The position numbers and the translations under genes were made by a program. The notes beneath the pieces are model-generated. The model ran no database searches and was not told where the DNA came from. It worked only from the letters and a program-made list of their open reading frames with translations. Positions 11,867 to 24,245 of a stretch of 64,000 bases of DNA are shown here, one piece after another (position 1 is the stretch's first letter; each line of letters begins with the position of its first letter). The DNA lies in the NCBI GenBank assembly GCA_003013855.2, contig ML058453.1:5511861-5575860 (forward strand), in the 5' to 3' direction. Source of the DNA: Liriodendron chinense. Lineage: Eukaryota; Streptophyta; Magnoliopsida; Magnoliales; Magnoliaceae.

Positions 11867-13216
11867 ATGTCGTCGGCTGTTCGCAGATGCCCTCGACTGC
11901 CAGTGTCTTTATGCCTTGAAGAAGAACTGATTGCCGGCGATCGGCAAGGAATTGGAACGATACTTGGGTTCTCATCCTCTGCCGAGAGGCAGAGGACTGA
12001 GACTAGAAAGTCTCTCAGAAGGACCTTCTCGGCGGACATGTCTTCCAAGAAATGGTTGGCTCAGCACATGCCGGCCTCGCTCAAGAAGACTGCATCCTCG
12101 CAAGAATTCTCAGCGATATCCATCCCGGATTCTTCATCGGCGTCATCATCGGCATCTGAAGAAGAAGAAGAGACAGAAGAACGAAGAAAGGAGCTCGAGA
12201 GACCCAGTCAGTGCGATATATGGAACTTGATCCAATCACAGAAGACAGCCGACCCCAACTCTCCACTCCCTCCTCCTTACATTCACCCACTGGTGAAAAG
12301 ATCATCGAGTTCTCTCAGCCACAAGAGTCTCCAGATCTGCACAGAGAGCCTTGGATCCGAGACGGGTTCTGACAGCATCTCCTCATCTGAAATCCCTCAC
12401 TGCCTGATATCTGAGTCAAGCAAAGAGGAAACAGAAGAAGAACGAGTCCCAGTTGTAGTAGAAGAAGAGCTGAAAGATACAAAGAAGGAACCAGAAGCTG
12501 CGAATTACCGTTGTTTGATGAGTAGGAAGTCACCCCCTCGCTCGTTTCCACCACCACTACCTTCCATCTCTAGTCGTGATGGGCCGCGCCTCCGCATGAA
12601 GCCCCACCGCAAAGATGGCCGCCTCGTCCTGGAAGCCATATCCATCCCCTCCCACAACACCTTCCATGCTGAACGCCAAGATGGCCGTCTGGTCCTCTCC
12701 TTCAACAACAAACCCACTAAAGAAGATAATCAAACCATAACCAAAGACAAAGAACTGCAAATAGTTGAAGAAGAAAAGATAGTCAAAGAAGAAGAAGAAG
12801 AAGAAGTAGAAGAGGTTGCTATCAAGAAAGAAATTGTGTTTGAGGTGAAGATTGTACAAGAAGACGTTGCGGCAACTTTGATGAAGGTCCACCGATCGAC
12901 GCTGGTGATGGACAAGATTGTGAGTGGGATGCACCTCAACAACCCTAACCCTTGGGTGAAAAGGGTTGTGGAGGAGAGAGACTCTCTGAAGAGGGCCTCA
13001 CCATTAGCACCAAGCGCCCCTGTAATGGCTTTCAACGGTTACAATCGTGGGGCGATCATCGATCAGCCAACGGGACCCAGGCCTGGCAACCTCATCGTGT
13101 CGAAGAAGCCGATGGTGGTGGTGAAGCCAGAGGAATTCCTGCCGATGGTGATGAGGTGCATGGAGTTTTGTAGGCCTGTGCTGGTGTGGGAGCCCCGTTG
13201 CATTGCCACCACCTGA
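11867..13216 (+). CDS. FAF-like protein (FANTASTIC FOUR family, DUF3049)
   Basis: A single open exon encodes about 449 residues. The family features run in order: RRTFSADMSSKKWLAQ near residues 51-66, DIWNLIQSQK near 117-126, PPPYIHPLVKR near 135-145, SLQICTESLGSETGSD near 154-169, then the FAF domain near 225-279 (FPPPLPSISSRDGPRLRMKP, DGRLVLEAISIPSHNTF, DGRLVLSF). A glutamate-rich stretch lies near 301-322, and the C-terminus ends MEFCRPVLVWEPRC. I chose the ATG at 11867 because the MSS..LEEEL start matches relatives as I remember them; ATG 11834 would add 11 residues. FAF proteins are plant-specific, and family members alter shoot meristem size in Arabidopsis. This resembles the longer FAF-like type, annotated as chloroplastic in other plants, whose function is unclear. 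The gene looks intact and is not in a cluster. Confidence 0.92.
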   Translation: MSSAVRRCPRLPVSLCLEEELIAGDRQGIGTILGFSSSAERQRTETRKSLRRTFSADMSSKKWLAQHMPASLKKTASSQEFSAISIPDSSSASSSASEEEEETEERRKELERPSQCDIWNLIQSQKTADPNSPLPPPYIHPLVKRSSSSLSHKSLQICTESLGSETGSDSISSSEIPHCLISESSKEETEEERVPVVVEEELKDTKKEPEAANYRCLMSRKSPPRSFPPPLPSISSRDGPRLRMKPHRKDGRLVLEAISIPSHNTFHAERQDGRLVLSFNNKPTKEDNQTITKDKELQIVEEEKIVKEEEEEEVEEVAIKKEIVFEVKIVQEDVAATLMKVHRSTLVMDKIVSGMHLNNPNPWVKRVVEERDSLKRASPLAPSAPVMAFNGYNRGAIIDQPTGPRPGNLIVSKKPMVVVKPEEFLPMVMRCMEFCRPVLVWEPRCIATT

Positions 13217-13920
13217 TATTTTTCATATCTAATACTTATTAATTATTACTAATTAATAATGATTAGTTGAGTAATAAGTTCATGTCATTGTTATAATGAC
13301 TGAGGGAAGTGATCAAGAGATGATGATGATAACATGCGATTTTTCCCCTTGTTACATCAATATGTTTTTCTTTTAATTACAACAGTTTTAATTGAGTTTG
13401 TAAACCTGTATCCGTCTTCCTTGAGTTGACTCTGCCTAAAATCCGAGTTTGGCATAACTGACTCGGCGCTGGCTTATCTTATGTTTTCTCGTACATGTGT
13501 TTGCAATTTGACTCGGGGGCTGTGACTCGTTGCTCACTGGAAATTTGGAATTTGTTCATCCACCCGACCCAACCAGGCATGTGGCGTGGTTAGGATTGCA
13601 ACTGGGAGCCGGGCCAATACATGTTCTAGTCCATATGAGCTAAGGGCTCGGGATGGAATTAGTCCCACATGTAAATCATAGCTAACAGCCCTCAAAACTT
13701 GACTTGACTCGCTGTCCAGCTGAGTCAATTGACTCGGGAACTCGGATATGTATTGACTCGGCTTGACTTGATATTTTATAAAGAAATTAGTTATAAATGT
13801 GTAGAATAGTAACGTATAGATAAAATATATAAAACGGCTAAAATAAATATTTTTTAGTGGTTTGCGAGTTGGACAGCAAGAATATAGATGGATGCTTTCC
13901 TCCCTCTGAGAAAAAAATTG
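13217..13920. other. Downstream of FAF-like gene; no further gene
   Basis: The first 150 bases are AT-rich and suit a 3' UTR. From about 13420 to 13770 the DNA is rich in GACTCG/CGAGTC words (GACTTGACTCG, TTGACTCGG), a compositional signature shared with 14340-14420, 17870-17950, 18760-18930, 34320-34650 and 46070-46360. Nothing coding is seen. Confidence 0.5.
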
Positions 13921-14280
13921 CTACATCCACGCCTTAGCTACGCTAGCTACACCGGATGTAGTAATGGCCCACCATGATGTATGCGTTGTATCAACTCCGT
14001 CCATCCATTTGGTGAGATCATTTTAGGGCATGACACAAAAAATGAGGCAGACCGAAAGCTCTAGCAGACCCGGCACAGAAAATAGTGGGGATTGAACGCC
14101 AACCATTAAAAACTTCTTGGCGGCCACTTGAGATTCGGATCTGCCTCATTTTTGGTTTAATGCCCTAAAATCATCTCGCCAAATGGATGGGCAGCGTGGA
14201 TACAACACATACATCATGGTGGGGTCATCGCTATACCCGGCGTAGCTAACTCGTGGGTGTAGCAAAATTTTTATCCACTC
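13921..14280. repeat. Foldback transposon-like repeat with long TIRs
   Basis: The left end TTGCTACATCCACG...TTAGCTACGC is mirrored at the right end, whose reverse complement begins TTGCTACACCCACG and contains TTAGCTACGC. The arms continue inward through GCCCACCATGATGTATG, GTCCATCCATTTGG and TTTTAGGGCATGA to a centre near 14100. About 340 bp with arms of about 150 bp could form a hairpin. No transposase is present. Confidence 0.8.
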
Positions 14281-15579
14281 TCTCTTCCAATGTTGGCGGG
14301 TTCAAAGTGCTCTCTTTTTCCTTTTATGAAAATGAACTATTTCCATAAGTCATGTCCAGTCCATCGAGTCCGTGGTCGACTCGAGTCCTGTAGAACGAGT
14401 CGACTGAGTGAGACCCATCACTAATGAATTTTTTTTGTTAGTCATGCAATGCACCAACACGGTTAGTCACATGATGCACTCACCCGTGTGTCTCCTTGGC
14501 ACCCGAACTGAGACCTGCTGTTGAAACACATGGGCATCTTCCAGCTACGTTAGCAGGTGAATAATGATTCAGTCATGAAAGTTGACGACATGGGTGCAAG
14601 GTCGGCTCTGGCTTACCTGTAACCTGACCCGCCTAAGAGGGTCAGCTTTGGGTCTTGCCTATTTTTTGAGTTTGGGACCGGTATCATACTCGAGGCCTCC
14701 AACGTGATCCAATCGCTTGAAGTTGGGTCCAGGTTAAGAGCATCCGTGGATTTAGACGTGATCCCATGTCTAACCCATGTGCTTCAAAGACTAGCGAAAG
14801 CTAGCCTAAAGTGGCACGGGCCCCGACCCAGCTGGTATAAAGTGGAATGTGCTCGAGCCAGGTGGGTCGCCCTAGCTTTGTATTTACCGTACACGGAAAG
14901 GAACTGTCTGTTGCATATGGACATGGATTGCATGGTGATTCCAACACCGTGTAGCTTGGTGGTTTGTGGCAGGATTTGATTAAGCACGTGCCATTATCAG
15001 ATGTGAGCCTGGCTGAGTACCCATTAATAAATGGTCGTATTTCCTTCTTTTCATATTGTGCGCGACTAATTAGGGTTGTAGATCATCAATATTTGCCTTA
15101 ATAGAGATTTATTTTTGTTGGCAAGTAGATTATCCACTCGCATGGTAAGAGGGTACAATTGAGGTGATGTTTATGCTTGAAGGGTGAACTACCTTTGGTT
15201 GTGAAAATAGAAGTATGATATTCATATTTGCTTACAATTGAGGTGATGTTCATATTTGCTTTCAATTGTAAGAAGCAGAAGATAATTGAGGTGATTAATG
15301 TTTTGATTTAATTAAAAAAATTATGAAGATACGAGATGAGTTATAGCTCATATGTGATGACCTGCATATTATAAGCTTGATAGATGCCTAGAATTGTCTA
15401 ATTGACAACATTGTTAGTCACACTTTAACATTAGCCACCCACACGTTGGGAATCGAATGAGGAAGGTCTTTAGATTGGCCGAACTAATTATTTATGTAAG
15501 GAAAGTAGCTTAATTGATTGTAAGGTACACATTTGCATAGGAAACATATGCAAATAAAGACTTACGTCCTTAGTGTAAA
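14281..15579. other. Intergenic with a SINE-like fragment
   Basis: No gene is supported. 14430-14545 (GTTAGTCATGCAATGCACC, GGTTAGTCACATGATGCAC, CACCCGAACTGAGACC) resembles the minus-strand SINE at 43537. A related scrap lies near 15405-15500 (AACATTAGCCACCCACACG). Confidence 0.45.
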
Positions 15580-17480
15580 TAACATTCTTTAGTATTTAGA
15601 TCCTACCCTAGTGTGATTGAATTACATAGACGAATTTTCTAATGTTGGTTGTTGAAGCCAATCCTCCTACAGAAGAGGCCATTCTATAATTTATTTCATG
15701 TGGGAGAGATGAGAAAATACTCGTCTACATCTCTAGCAGGGCTCGAAGACAGTATCCATTTGATGGACCCACCCACACATGTCCATATGTATGGAAATGA
15801 GAATCGAGATGAGAACCACACACTCTCTCTCTTTCTTCAAGTGATGATGTCTAGGGCTTTTTGAGGCTTATAGTTATTATCTAAGATAGGATCTATATAT
15901 AAATAGGGGATTAGATGTTAGGGACTTCACAGATATCATACACTACCATTTCATGTACTTCTTTATGTACTTTACTATGAGAAAAGCTCATTAAACTACC
16001 TTGTTCATACACATATTCATGATCTAATATACTTTCAACGCTATTCACAACATATTTAGATCCCATGTTGATTAAGTAATGTACTATTAGGTCATCATCA
16101 ATTATGATCAAAATTGTTTTAATGGTTAAAACGAAACTTTAATTGTAGAAAACCTTTTATAAAGTTGATTAAAACTTTTTGAGTACCATGCCTAGTGGAA
16201 AAATCACTTGATGAGTCTAGGATGTAGTAAGATTTTAGTCATAAGTAAGTCAATAGGTAAACCTAATAGATCCCATGCTGGCTCGAGTAAAAATCAATGA
16301 ATCTTGGTGGATGTATCCATCATTACCCTACTTATTATATACTATCATTTTATGTACTTCTTTGTACTCTACTATGAGAGAAGCCCATTAAACTACCTTG
16401 TTCATACACATATCCATTATCTAACATACTTTCTACGCTATTCACAACATATTTAGATCTCATGCTAATTAAGTAGAGGACTATAAGGTCATTATCAATT
16501 GTAATCAAAATTGTTTTAATGGTTAAAATGAATTTTAAATGGTAGAAAACCTTTTATGAAGTTGATTAAAACCTTCTGAGTACCATGTCCAGTGAAAAAA
16601 CCACTTGATGAGTCTCGGATCTAGTAAGATTTTAGTTATAAGTAAATCAATTGATAAAACTAATGGATCTCATGCTGGCTCGGGTAAAAATCAATGAATC
16701 TTGATGGATGTACCCATCGTTACCCTACTTTTAGTGGCCTATAGAAAACCTTATAAATTGAGTTAAAGCTGCATAGTTAATATCACGATCTTTACATGTT
16801 TTCAGGTTTAAGGATTAATAATCTTTTATGCAACATCAAGTCATTTGGTAATAAAGATCATAGTTTCGATAAAGAAGCCCTTGGACTATTTACTTGAACT
16901 CTATCCTCCAACGAAAGTGTTTAAAAGTTCAATAATAGGATCCTATGTCTATGGAACATTTACACTCCTATGTAGAGTGAGGGAGAAGGAGTATCAACAT
17001 CAAATCATCTCTTAGTGATGGAGATCAACCATCCTAATGTAAGTTAGTCTCTTTACACTAGATGATCGTATATCTCATAGAATGATGTCCATAGATGTGT
17101 TGTAAGCATCTGTGACAAACATGACACATAAGGATACTGAGATTCATGGACCATAATTCTCTTCAATCAATACCACTATGTCTAATATTAGTTTTCATAG
17201 ACTAGAAAGGAATTACTCCTCATATAACCAGTATCATAATGAGTTTAAGGCAATATTAGATATCAACTGAGGCATATTATATTGTAAAAAAGGAGCTATG
17301 GTCAGTAAGAACATCGCTGAGACCGAACCTATCACATCTATAGGATTAGTGGATCAGGGTGCATATTTATTTACATGTGACAACTCCAACACTCAATTCC
17401 CCCTTTTATAAAAGGGGAGACATTCCCTTGGTAAATGCATTCCATCCAAGTGATTCCTAGGAGAAAATTAATGGAGGAAT
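15580..17480. mobile_element. Unclassified TE-like region, non-coding
   Basis: The region is AT-rich and non-coding, with a TATA-like TATATATAAATAGGGG near 15891 and a second promoter-like CTTTTATAAAAGGGG near 17402. It contains an internal tandem duplication (15935-16730). It reads like the interior of a non-autonomous retroelement, but I found no LTR ends, primer site or protein. Confidence 0.35.
15935..16730. repeat. Direct tandem duplication, period 397 bp
   Basis: TACTATGAGAAAAGC at 15973 recurs as TACTATGAGAGAAGC at 16370. Similarity runs throughout: ACTACCTTGTTCATACACAT, CTATTCACAACATATTTAG, AAAATTGTTTTAATGGTTAA, ATGCTGGCTCG and AATCAATGAATCTTG. The two copies are clearly diverged but co-linear, with no large indel. 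Confidence 0.9.
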
Positions 17481-17998
17481 AATGAGAGTGTGTTCATTGT
17501 CCATTAAGTTATCTTAAGTTATCTGTATGTGATTTAAACAGTTGAGCGTGTTCATTGACCATCCTAATTGTACCATCAAAAGGATGAATAGCTCTTTTTC
17601 ACTCTCCTAATAGTTATGTGTATTGTTGGATGTGGGCCATTCATTTCAGCTTTATGCACAAGTTTGTAAGATCGTGTAGATACCTGTAGATCCTATGAGC
17701 CCACCTATTGTAATGTATATTTATGGAATTTTTAATTTTCCTTTTAGTCATATCTTTAAAGGGCCATTGATTAGAAAGCGATACCCACCAAAATTAAAAT
17801 GAATGGATTTAGGTAACTGGGGTTGGGGAGTGTCCACGGTGGAGATCATGGTTTAAAAATTAGAAAACTTTGACTCGACTCTGTGTCTAGATGCATCAAG
17901 TCAACTTAAAGACATGGCCAAGTTCTTTACAGGATTCGATATTCGATACAAAATTTATAATATTAAAAAAACTGTTATCGATGAATAATATAAATGAG

Positions 17999-18371
17999 GT
18001 CTCAAGTCCAACTGGTTGGACCACAAGTTACCATCCACCCAGAAGATAATTTCCAACCTATTAACTGTAGGTGCTCCATCCAACCCTTCCAATAGATTGG
18101 CCCCACAACGTGAATTGTTTGTTTTGACAAAAATCAGCTCTATCTACTCCTTAGGCGAGCCACGCTATAGAAAACAATGACTAGCCATTGATAAATAGCA
18201 AAATACAAGTAAGGTTCACTCAATGAGTGAAAGTCGCTGATTTTTTTACAAGGCAATCTTCATGATTGGCCAACCGGTTTGATAGGTTGAATATCATGCC
18301 CATATGAAAGACTGGAAGTTAGACGCTGGGTGTAATCCTCGTGATGGGGCCACCCAGTTGGACTTGAGACC
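17999..18371. repeat. MITE with terminal inverted repeats, copy 1
   Basis: It begins GGTCTCAAGTCCAACTGG and ends with the exact reverse complement of those 18 bases, giving a 373-bp unit without coding capacity. The flanks (ATGA and TTTT) show no evident target duplication. A second, 3'-truncated copy starts only 15 bases downstream. Confidence 0.8.
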
Positions 18372-18386
18372 TTTTCAATTTGGGAA

Positions 18387-18660
18387 GGTCTCAATTCCAA
18401 CTAATTGGACCACAAGTTATCATCCACCTAACTGACTGATAATTTCTAACTTATTGTGTGCTACATGGCCAACCCTTCCAATAGGTTGGTCCCACAAGGT
18501 GGATTGGCTTTTGGCAAAAATAGCCCCATCTACTCATTAGGTGGGCCACACTATAGAAAACAATGCCTAGCCACTGATAAAAAACAAAATACAAGTTTGG
18601 TTCACTCAATCACTGGATGTCGCTGATTTTTCCACAAGGCAATCCTCGTGAGTGTGTAGT
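18387..18660. repeat. MITE copy 2, lacking the right terminus
   Basis: It starts GGTCTCAATTCCAACTAATT and follows the first copy base by base (GGACCACAAGTTATCATCC, CAACCCTTCCAATAGGTTGG, AGAAAACAATGCCTAGCCA, CAAGGCAATCCTCGTG). The mirrored right end is absent. Confidence 0.75.
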
Positions 18661-19809
18661 GTGTTCGTACTTTGATAGATCCCGGCCCCTTGCTGTCATA
18701 GCAGCAGTTCAAAACTCAATCCTCTCTTTCTAAACTAAACTCATTTAACAGTTTGACCAGGTGAGTGACTCGGCCTGAGTCACTGCGAGTTGCATCAAGT
18801 CGACCAAGTCAGTGATCCAACTCGTGGAGTGGTGCCAAGTCAGGACTGAGTCAACCTTAGCAGTGAGTTTCACGGCGACTCAACTGGAGATCTCACCCAG
18901 TTGAGTTGACTTGGCAGAGTCATTGTCTACAGATTTGGTAATTAGGGTCACCCTACTGATCATTTTTGGGAAGTGGACTGTCCAAGAGATGCAAAATTAG
19001 TTGAATGATCTGGATCGACGAGCACATGTACGGATTACGCAAAAAGATATTGGGGGCATGCATGCTATTATTCCTGGAAAGGGTGAGGAAGACCGTTCAT
19101 TTAGTGGGCCTCACCTAATTATATGTCCCCAATAGAAATCAGATTTGTTCACGTGAGATGGAAGACTTACACGGGTGTCGAACAAATAGCTTCAGTTATA
19201 AGGCATGCACTGAGCGTGTCCGCGAATAAATGTTCATCAAGGCCCATCCGTGATGGGTGGCAATGGACCTGCCCAGGCCAGCTTTAGGCCGGGCTTAGAC
19301 ATATTAGCTAGGCCTGGCATGCATGGTCCAATAAACTTATGGGCCAGGCTTGGGCTAAGTAATTTTGTCCCAGCCCAACCCAATCGTCGGTTATGCAATA
19401 CATTCAGTTTGCATGCAGATTATTGTTTTTTTCCTACTATTTCTATTCCTTTTTGAATGCGCGGCCCACTTGATGAACGGATAGATTCGGAACATTCATA
19501 CGAGGAAATGGATTTGTTCAAATTTTAAGGCTGGGCCAGGCTCCGGCCTTGGTCTTAATAGTGCCAGGCTGGGCCAGGCGGCCACAAAACCAGACTATTG
19601 CACCTTACTAGTGCAAAAACCATGATGGACTGAAAACTATCAATGCGTTTAGAAACAGGGTAGACTAGTATGATGGTTCACCATTGGTCGGGTGAGGGTC
19701 GCTAAGCCCATGAGCGTTTGTATCATGACATTGCACATTCCCACAAGGCACACGTGCTCGAGTTCAAAGCTTGGGCGGTCTATGTTTCACTTCAGGACTG
19801 TAGTCATTA
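18661..19809. other. Intergenic; GACTCG-rich and GGGCC-rich repeat DNA
   Basis: 18700-18930 is dense in GAGTCA/GACTCG words. 19230-19610 is dense in GGGCCAGGC words, typical of old non-autonomous elements. No gene is supported. Confidence 0.45.
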
Positions 19810-19928
19810 GGTCTAGGGTCATGTTGCAATGATCTAAACCAGTTCTATGATGGGCCTCATCGTGGATGGGTCTGGGGTCATGTTGCAATGATCTAAACCA
19901 TTTCTATGATGGGCCTCATCGTGGATAG
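19810..19928. repeat. Tandem duplication, period 59 bp
   Basis: GTCTAGGGTCATGTTGC at 19811 recurs as GTCTGGGGTCATGTTGC at 19870. Both are followed by AATGATCTAAACCA, TTCTATGATGGGCC and TCATCGTGGAT. The two copies differ at only a few positions, so the duplication is recent. Confidence 0.9.
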
Positions 19929-22900
19929 GTGATGATATACAAAAACATGCTCAAGATAGGACGATCCTATCAATGGCCCACAAAACACCACTTAAAGTAG
20001 ATGGCCTTCAGTTCTCTCCTCGGCCAAGGAAAAGACTTCTCCCAACGGTCCTAATCTTAATGCTTTGTAATATAGAAATATATGACTTTTAATTTTGAAA
20101 AATTTCTCTCTCATGGATGATGCTGTATCCTCTCCCTTATCGAATGTGTGAGAGAGAGGCTTGCTTAACCATCGGAACTTCTTTAATTATGCTAGGTTAT
20201 ATCCATGATCAGGTCCACCTTTTTCATGGCTCTATTAATGGGACTGAAATCCTCTACAACACATGTTTTAGCGGCCCCTAAAACACTCAAGCTCTGTGGG
20301 GCTCACCATGCATGTTGTATATGTAAAATCTACTCCGTCCATCAGGTTTTAACCCTAATTGATCTAGGCCATTCAGTGAAAAATCAGCCAGATCCACAAC
20401 TCAGGTGGTTAGCATCACATTGAACAATGGATATGAGATGCCAATCATAAGTTTGTGTGTGGGGTCACCATGGTGTGTATCTTTCGTCACACCCGCATTT
20501 AGGTGTAACTCATCAGGATGAAGTAAAGAAATAAAAATCATCATGACCCGAAATTTGAACGGGCCACACGAGGTGAACTTAGAGGCTTTAAGAGCAATTT
20601 TACACTGTTACATTGACATAGCCCATTGGTACCTGAGGTCAATATCCGTGCTGTACATTATCAAGATTGGCATGAATAGAAAATTTGTTTGAGGTGGATG
20701 AATCTAATTTTATAGAAGATGGTCTAATACAAATAAGGGTCCTGATCAACTGATAGACGTATGTAGAAGGTTTACGTACACAACATAATTCATATAAAAC
20801 ATAGAGGATTCCATGCCATTCGAATGTCACACTGCTCAGAAGCCGCGGGTAATCTGCCGAGCAAGATTCAGGATTCAGAAGTTAGAATGTTAATGAATCA
20901 GGCAAGTACTTTGCCTTTTCTTCATTGAATGTGGACCACTGCATTAATTTCTCCCGTCTGCCTATTTTTTGGCTGGCAATTGAAGGTTAGGATTTTTTTC
21001 TTTTCAGCAAGGTGGTAAGATTATCTTGCAAACTACTCAACAAGGGAAAATTCAAAGACCGAAAAATAAAAGGAATATACAGCCCTTTCTCTCTTCTCTC
21101 ATGCAAAGAGGACAAAACATAGTTTTATAAAATCAATCAACTATCAAATTATAATGTAATGAAAGCATTTATATGAACTTCAAATTTTAATTAATTTAAA
21201 TCGTCTATTTCACATCCTAATTTCTAATTTGAACCATCCATTCAAGAAAATATTAAAAATGAAAAAAATATTTTTTAATTCCGTTCACAACTGAACACAT
21301 TTTCACAAATTGACTGTAATTTGCTTATATGATCGTCGGAAGTGCATGAGCTTGGGCTTATTAAAATGTTAACCTAACAGGGTTCCGAAATGATACCATT
21401 TTTGCATCTTTTTGAATTGTTTGATGTTTCAAAAGTAGGCCACAAAAAACTGATGGAAATAAAAATTATACTCTTACCCTATCTAAATCACTAAAAGTAT
21501 GAGGGATCCATCTCTTAAAAAAGAAGCTGACATAATTGAGAGTCACACTATGGAAAAAGTTTTCTTGTGGGGGTACAACTGGTCTGGTCACGCTTCACAC
21601 AATATGACTATGATCCTCTAAGGTAAAAAATGAAAAGCTAAGCATAGTTCCTTGAAAATTGGGGCCATTGAATGGTTTGATCATGAGTTATGTAAAAATT
21701 GATGGTGGAGATTAGCTTGGCCTAAATTCTGCTCGCATCGCCCTATTTTCACAAACAGTTGTCCACAAATCAGAACCTACAATGGTTAAACTAATTTGAG
21801 ATTAAAAGTGAGCGACAATGGTTCACTTTCAGAATGATACAGAAAAGCCGGTTACACTACAATAAGGCACGGCACCATATATGGAAGAGCAACTGGCAAT
21901 TAAAAGCAGTGTTTCAAAATTCGTTTTGGAATTTGTTTGAGAAGTGCTTTCAAATGCCACATGGAATGAAATGATCCGTGTCTAGCTTAAAACGGTTCAA
22001 TTGGCGCTACTGATCATTTCCCACCTCCTTCCCTTGTGTAATAAAGGTCGTGATTTCAAGGGGCTCAAGACGTACGTGTCAGGGATCCGAATGCACGGCT
22101 CATGCGTCAGAGATCCCAACCCATTTATAAGGTTGGGTACATTATGAGCATCCCATAGATAAAAAATAGTTCTGATCACCCGATCCGACAGGTCAAAATT
22201 TATATAGAAAGGCATATTCTGAACAGCGGAATAAATAAATTTTCTATACATTAATAATAGAGGTTCAAAACTGTAATCTTAAACAAGTACCAGTGTGCAA
22301 AGATTTTCTCGATATTGCGATGTCGTTGAGAGGGGATGCTTGATCTCGTGCACCCTACACCCGTAGGAAAAATCTTTCAATGGAACAAGAGTTTTCTATG
22401 TGTGGATTAAGGGACCACGGCATGTATCTATAGAAATGAGAGCTGGAGAAGTTTACCAATCACACTTCTCCCCTTTGACGTTTTTACACTTTAGGTTTCT
22501 ATATTAATCTGTAGACACCCCACCCTACGAGAACTGTACACTACTTGTTGACGTCGACTTTGTATAAGTCTGGGTCCCTATACGGCTAAGGATGGGTCCT
22601 CAGAGTTATGAACGGCTCGAATCAATCATTATACTAAGCACGAAGCAGCCAAAGCATATACATGTGGCGCACCCATGCAAATGATGGCCGAAAACCACCC
22701 AAAAGTAGCTTAAAAATAGTGGTTCTACCACCGTTTGTATGAAAATGGCCCCTATATGACCGTTTGCATGAAAACGATTATAGAATTAGCATTCTTTCGG
22801 TAAACGGCCCACATACTACCCTTTTTGGGAAATTTTTACCACATGTCAAGCCCACACTTGCTCCTTTGTTGCCGACATACCCTGTAGCCAATCTGAGTAC

Positions 22901-23760
22901 GTGAGTTATGGGAAAATCGCCGCGTGCTCGATCTCAATTGGCGAGAAGCCTCGAGAAAGACACACGTCCGATACAGGCTCACAATGTATTGTTGAATCGC
23001 CCCGTTCCGAGGCCACAGAATGTCCAGGCCATCTATTTAAGTAGGTGCAGGGGACCTAGCGAAACGGACAGAGAACAATGAACGAGGAGAGAAGGCAGAC
23101 AGAGATACCGAAGCAGAGAGCGAATAGTGAAGCTCTACCGAAACTCCGCTCGAGACCTTTGGAAAAAAGATGGCCCTAGCCTAACCAAGTTCGATGTTGC
23201 CTCTTTCTTTCCGAAACCTGAGGCGACCATGATTCTATGCTTCCGCCTCTTTTTTTGTTGAGAAAATCTAAAGCAACATCTAGAGCCTTGAGCAAAGTGA
23301 GTAGGGTTGGAATCCGGGACGTCCGATCATCCCTTGTCTTCCTCATAAGAATGACTTTTTCATTTTTCTCTCACATCTCGAAGTACTCACTCTTCGTCAA
23401 CAAATAAAAAAAATCCCCTTAAATTCAAATTCAACGAGTAGGGCCGGAATTCGGGACATCCGATCATCCCTTATTTTTTATATGAGAAATGGTGTTTAAC
23501 TTCCCCCTTTCCCTCTCATAGCTCAAAATCATACCATGTCCTGCTTTGCACATTTCCTTTACATATGACCACACTTGCACTTATTTACTATTTATATAGC
23601 TTTTTTTATTTTTGCCAACTCGATCTCTAAAAAGCTTGCGCAGTTTGGCTTAACCCTATTATCTTACTACTGTGTTTTGTTATTTGACCTATCCGGGCCC
23701 TAAGAAAGCCTGTCAAGTATGGCTTAACCTTGCAGGATTGAAAGTTCTTAGAATCCTCCT
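19929..23760. other. Intergenic, no gene seen
   Basis: No protein family was recognised on either strand. A promoter-like ATCTATTTAAGTAGG sits near 23033, followed by a purine-rich stretch of about 120 bases. Downstream, two related blocks about 136 bp apart read GAGTAGGGTTGGAATCCGGG (23300) and GAGTAGGGCCGGAATTCGGG (23436). This may be an LTR or a lone promoter; no coding sequence follows. Confidence 0.4.
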
Positions 23761-24245
23761 AAAATCGTCAAGCCACGCAAAGTAAAGACCATGCATTGTA
23801 CGAGCGATGAGGGGGGGGGGGGGGGATGAGATAAAGGATGACCGGCGACGAGCGGACAGGGTGAGGGTGGCTGGCGATGAGTGGGCAGAGTGAGGGTTGT
23901 CGGCGTGGAGTGGACGACCGACCGTTGAGCTCTGAGAGGTGGAGGATGGTTTAGGGTTAGGGTTTGAAAAGGGGGGCGCTCGGACGGGTAAAAGTTAAAA
24001 ATGTAAAAATAATTAGGATAAAAAAAACTAATATATAGTACGACTTCGAGCCGAGCTGAGTCAAATCAAATCGAGTTGAGTTCGAGTATATAAACGAGTC
24101 GAGCCGAATCAAGCATGGCCTTGCTCGAAGCTCGCTCAAACATATTCGAGCATCAGAAATTTGACTCGACTTGGCTCAAACTCACTTTCGATCTGAGTCA
24201 AGTGGAGCGAGTTTTTTGAGCCTACTCGACACGCATACAGCCCTA
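23761..24245. repeat. hAT-like non-autonomous element, right part
   Basis: The right end reads CGACACGCATACAGCCCTAG, the reverse complement of a TAGGGCTGTATGCGTG terminus typical of hAT MITEs. The interior is rich in GAGCCGAGC and TCGAGT words. A run of about 15 G lies at 23811-23825. The left terminus was not found. Confidence 0.5.
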
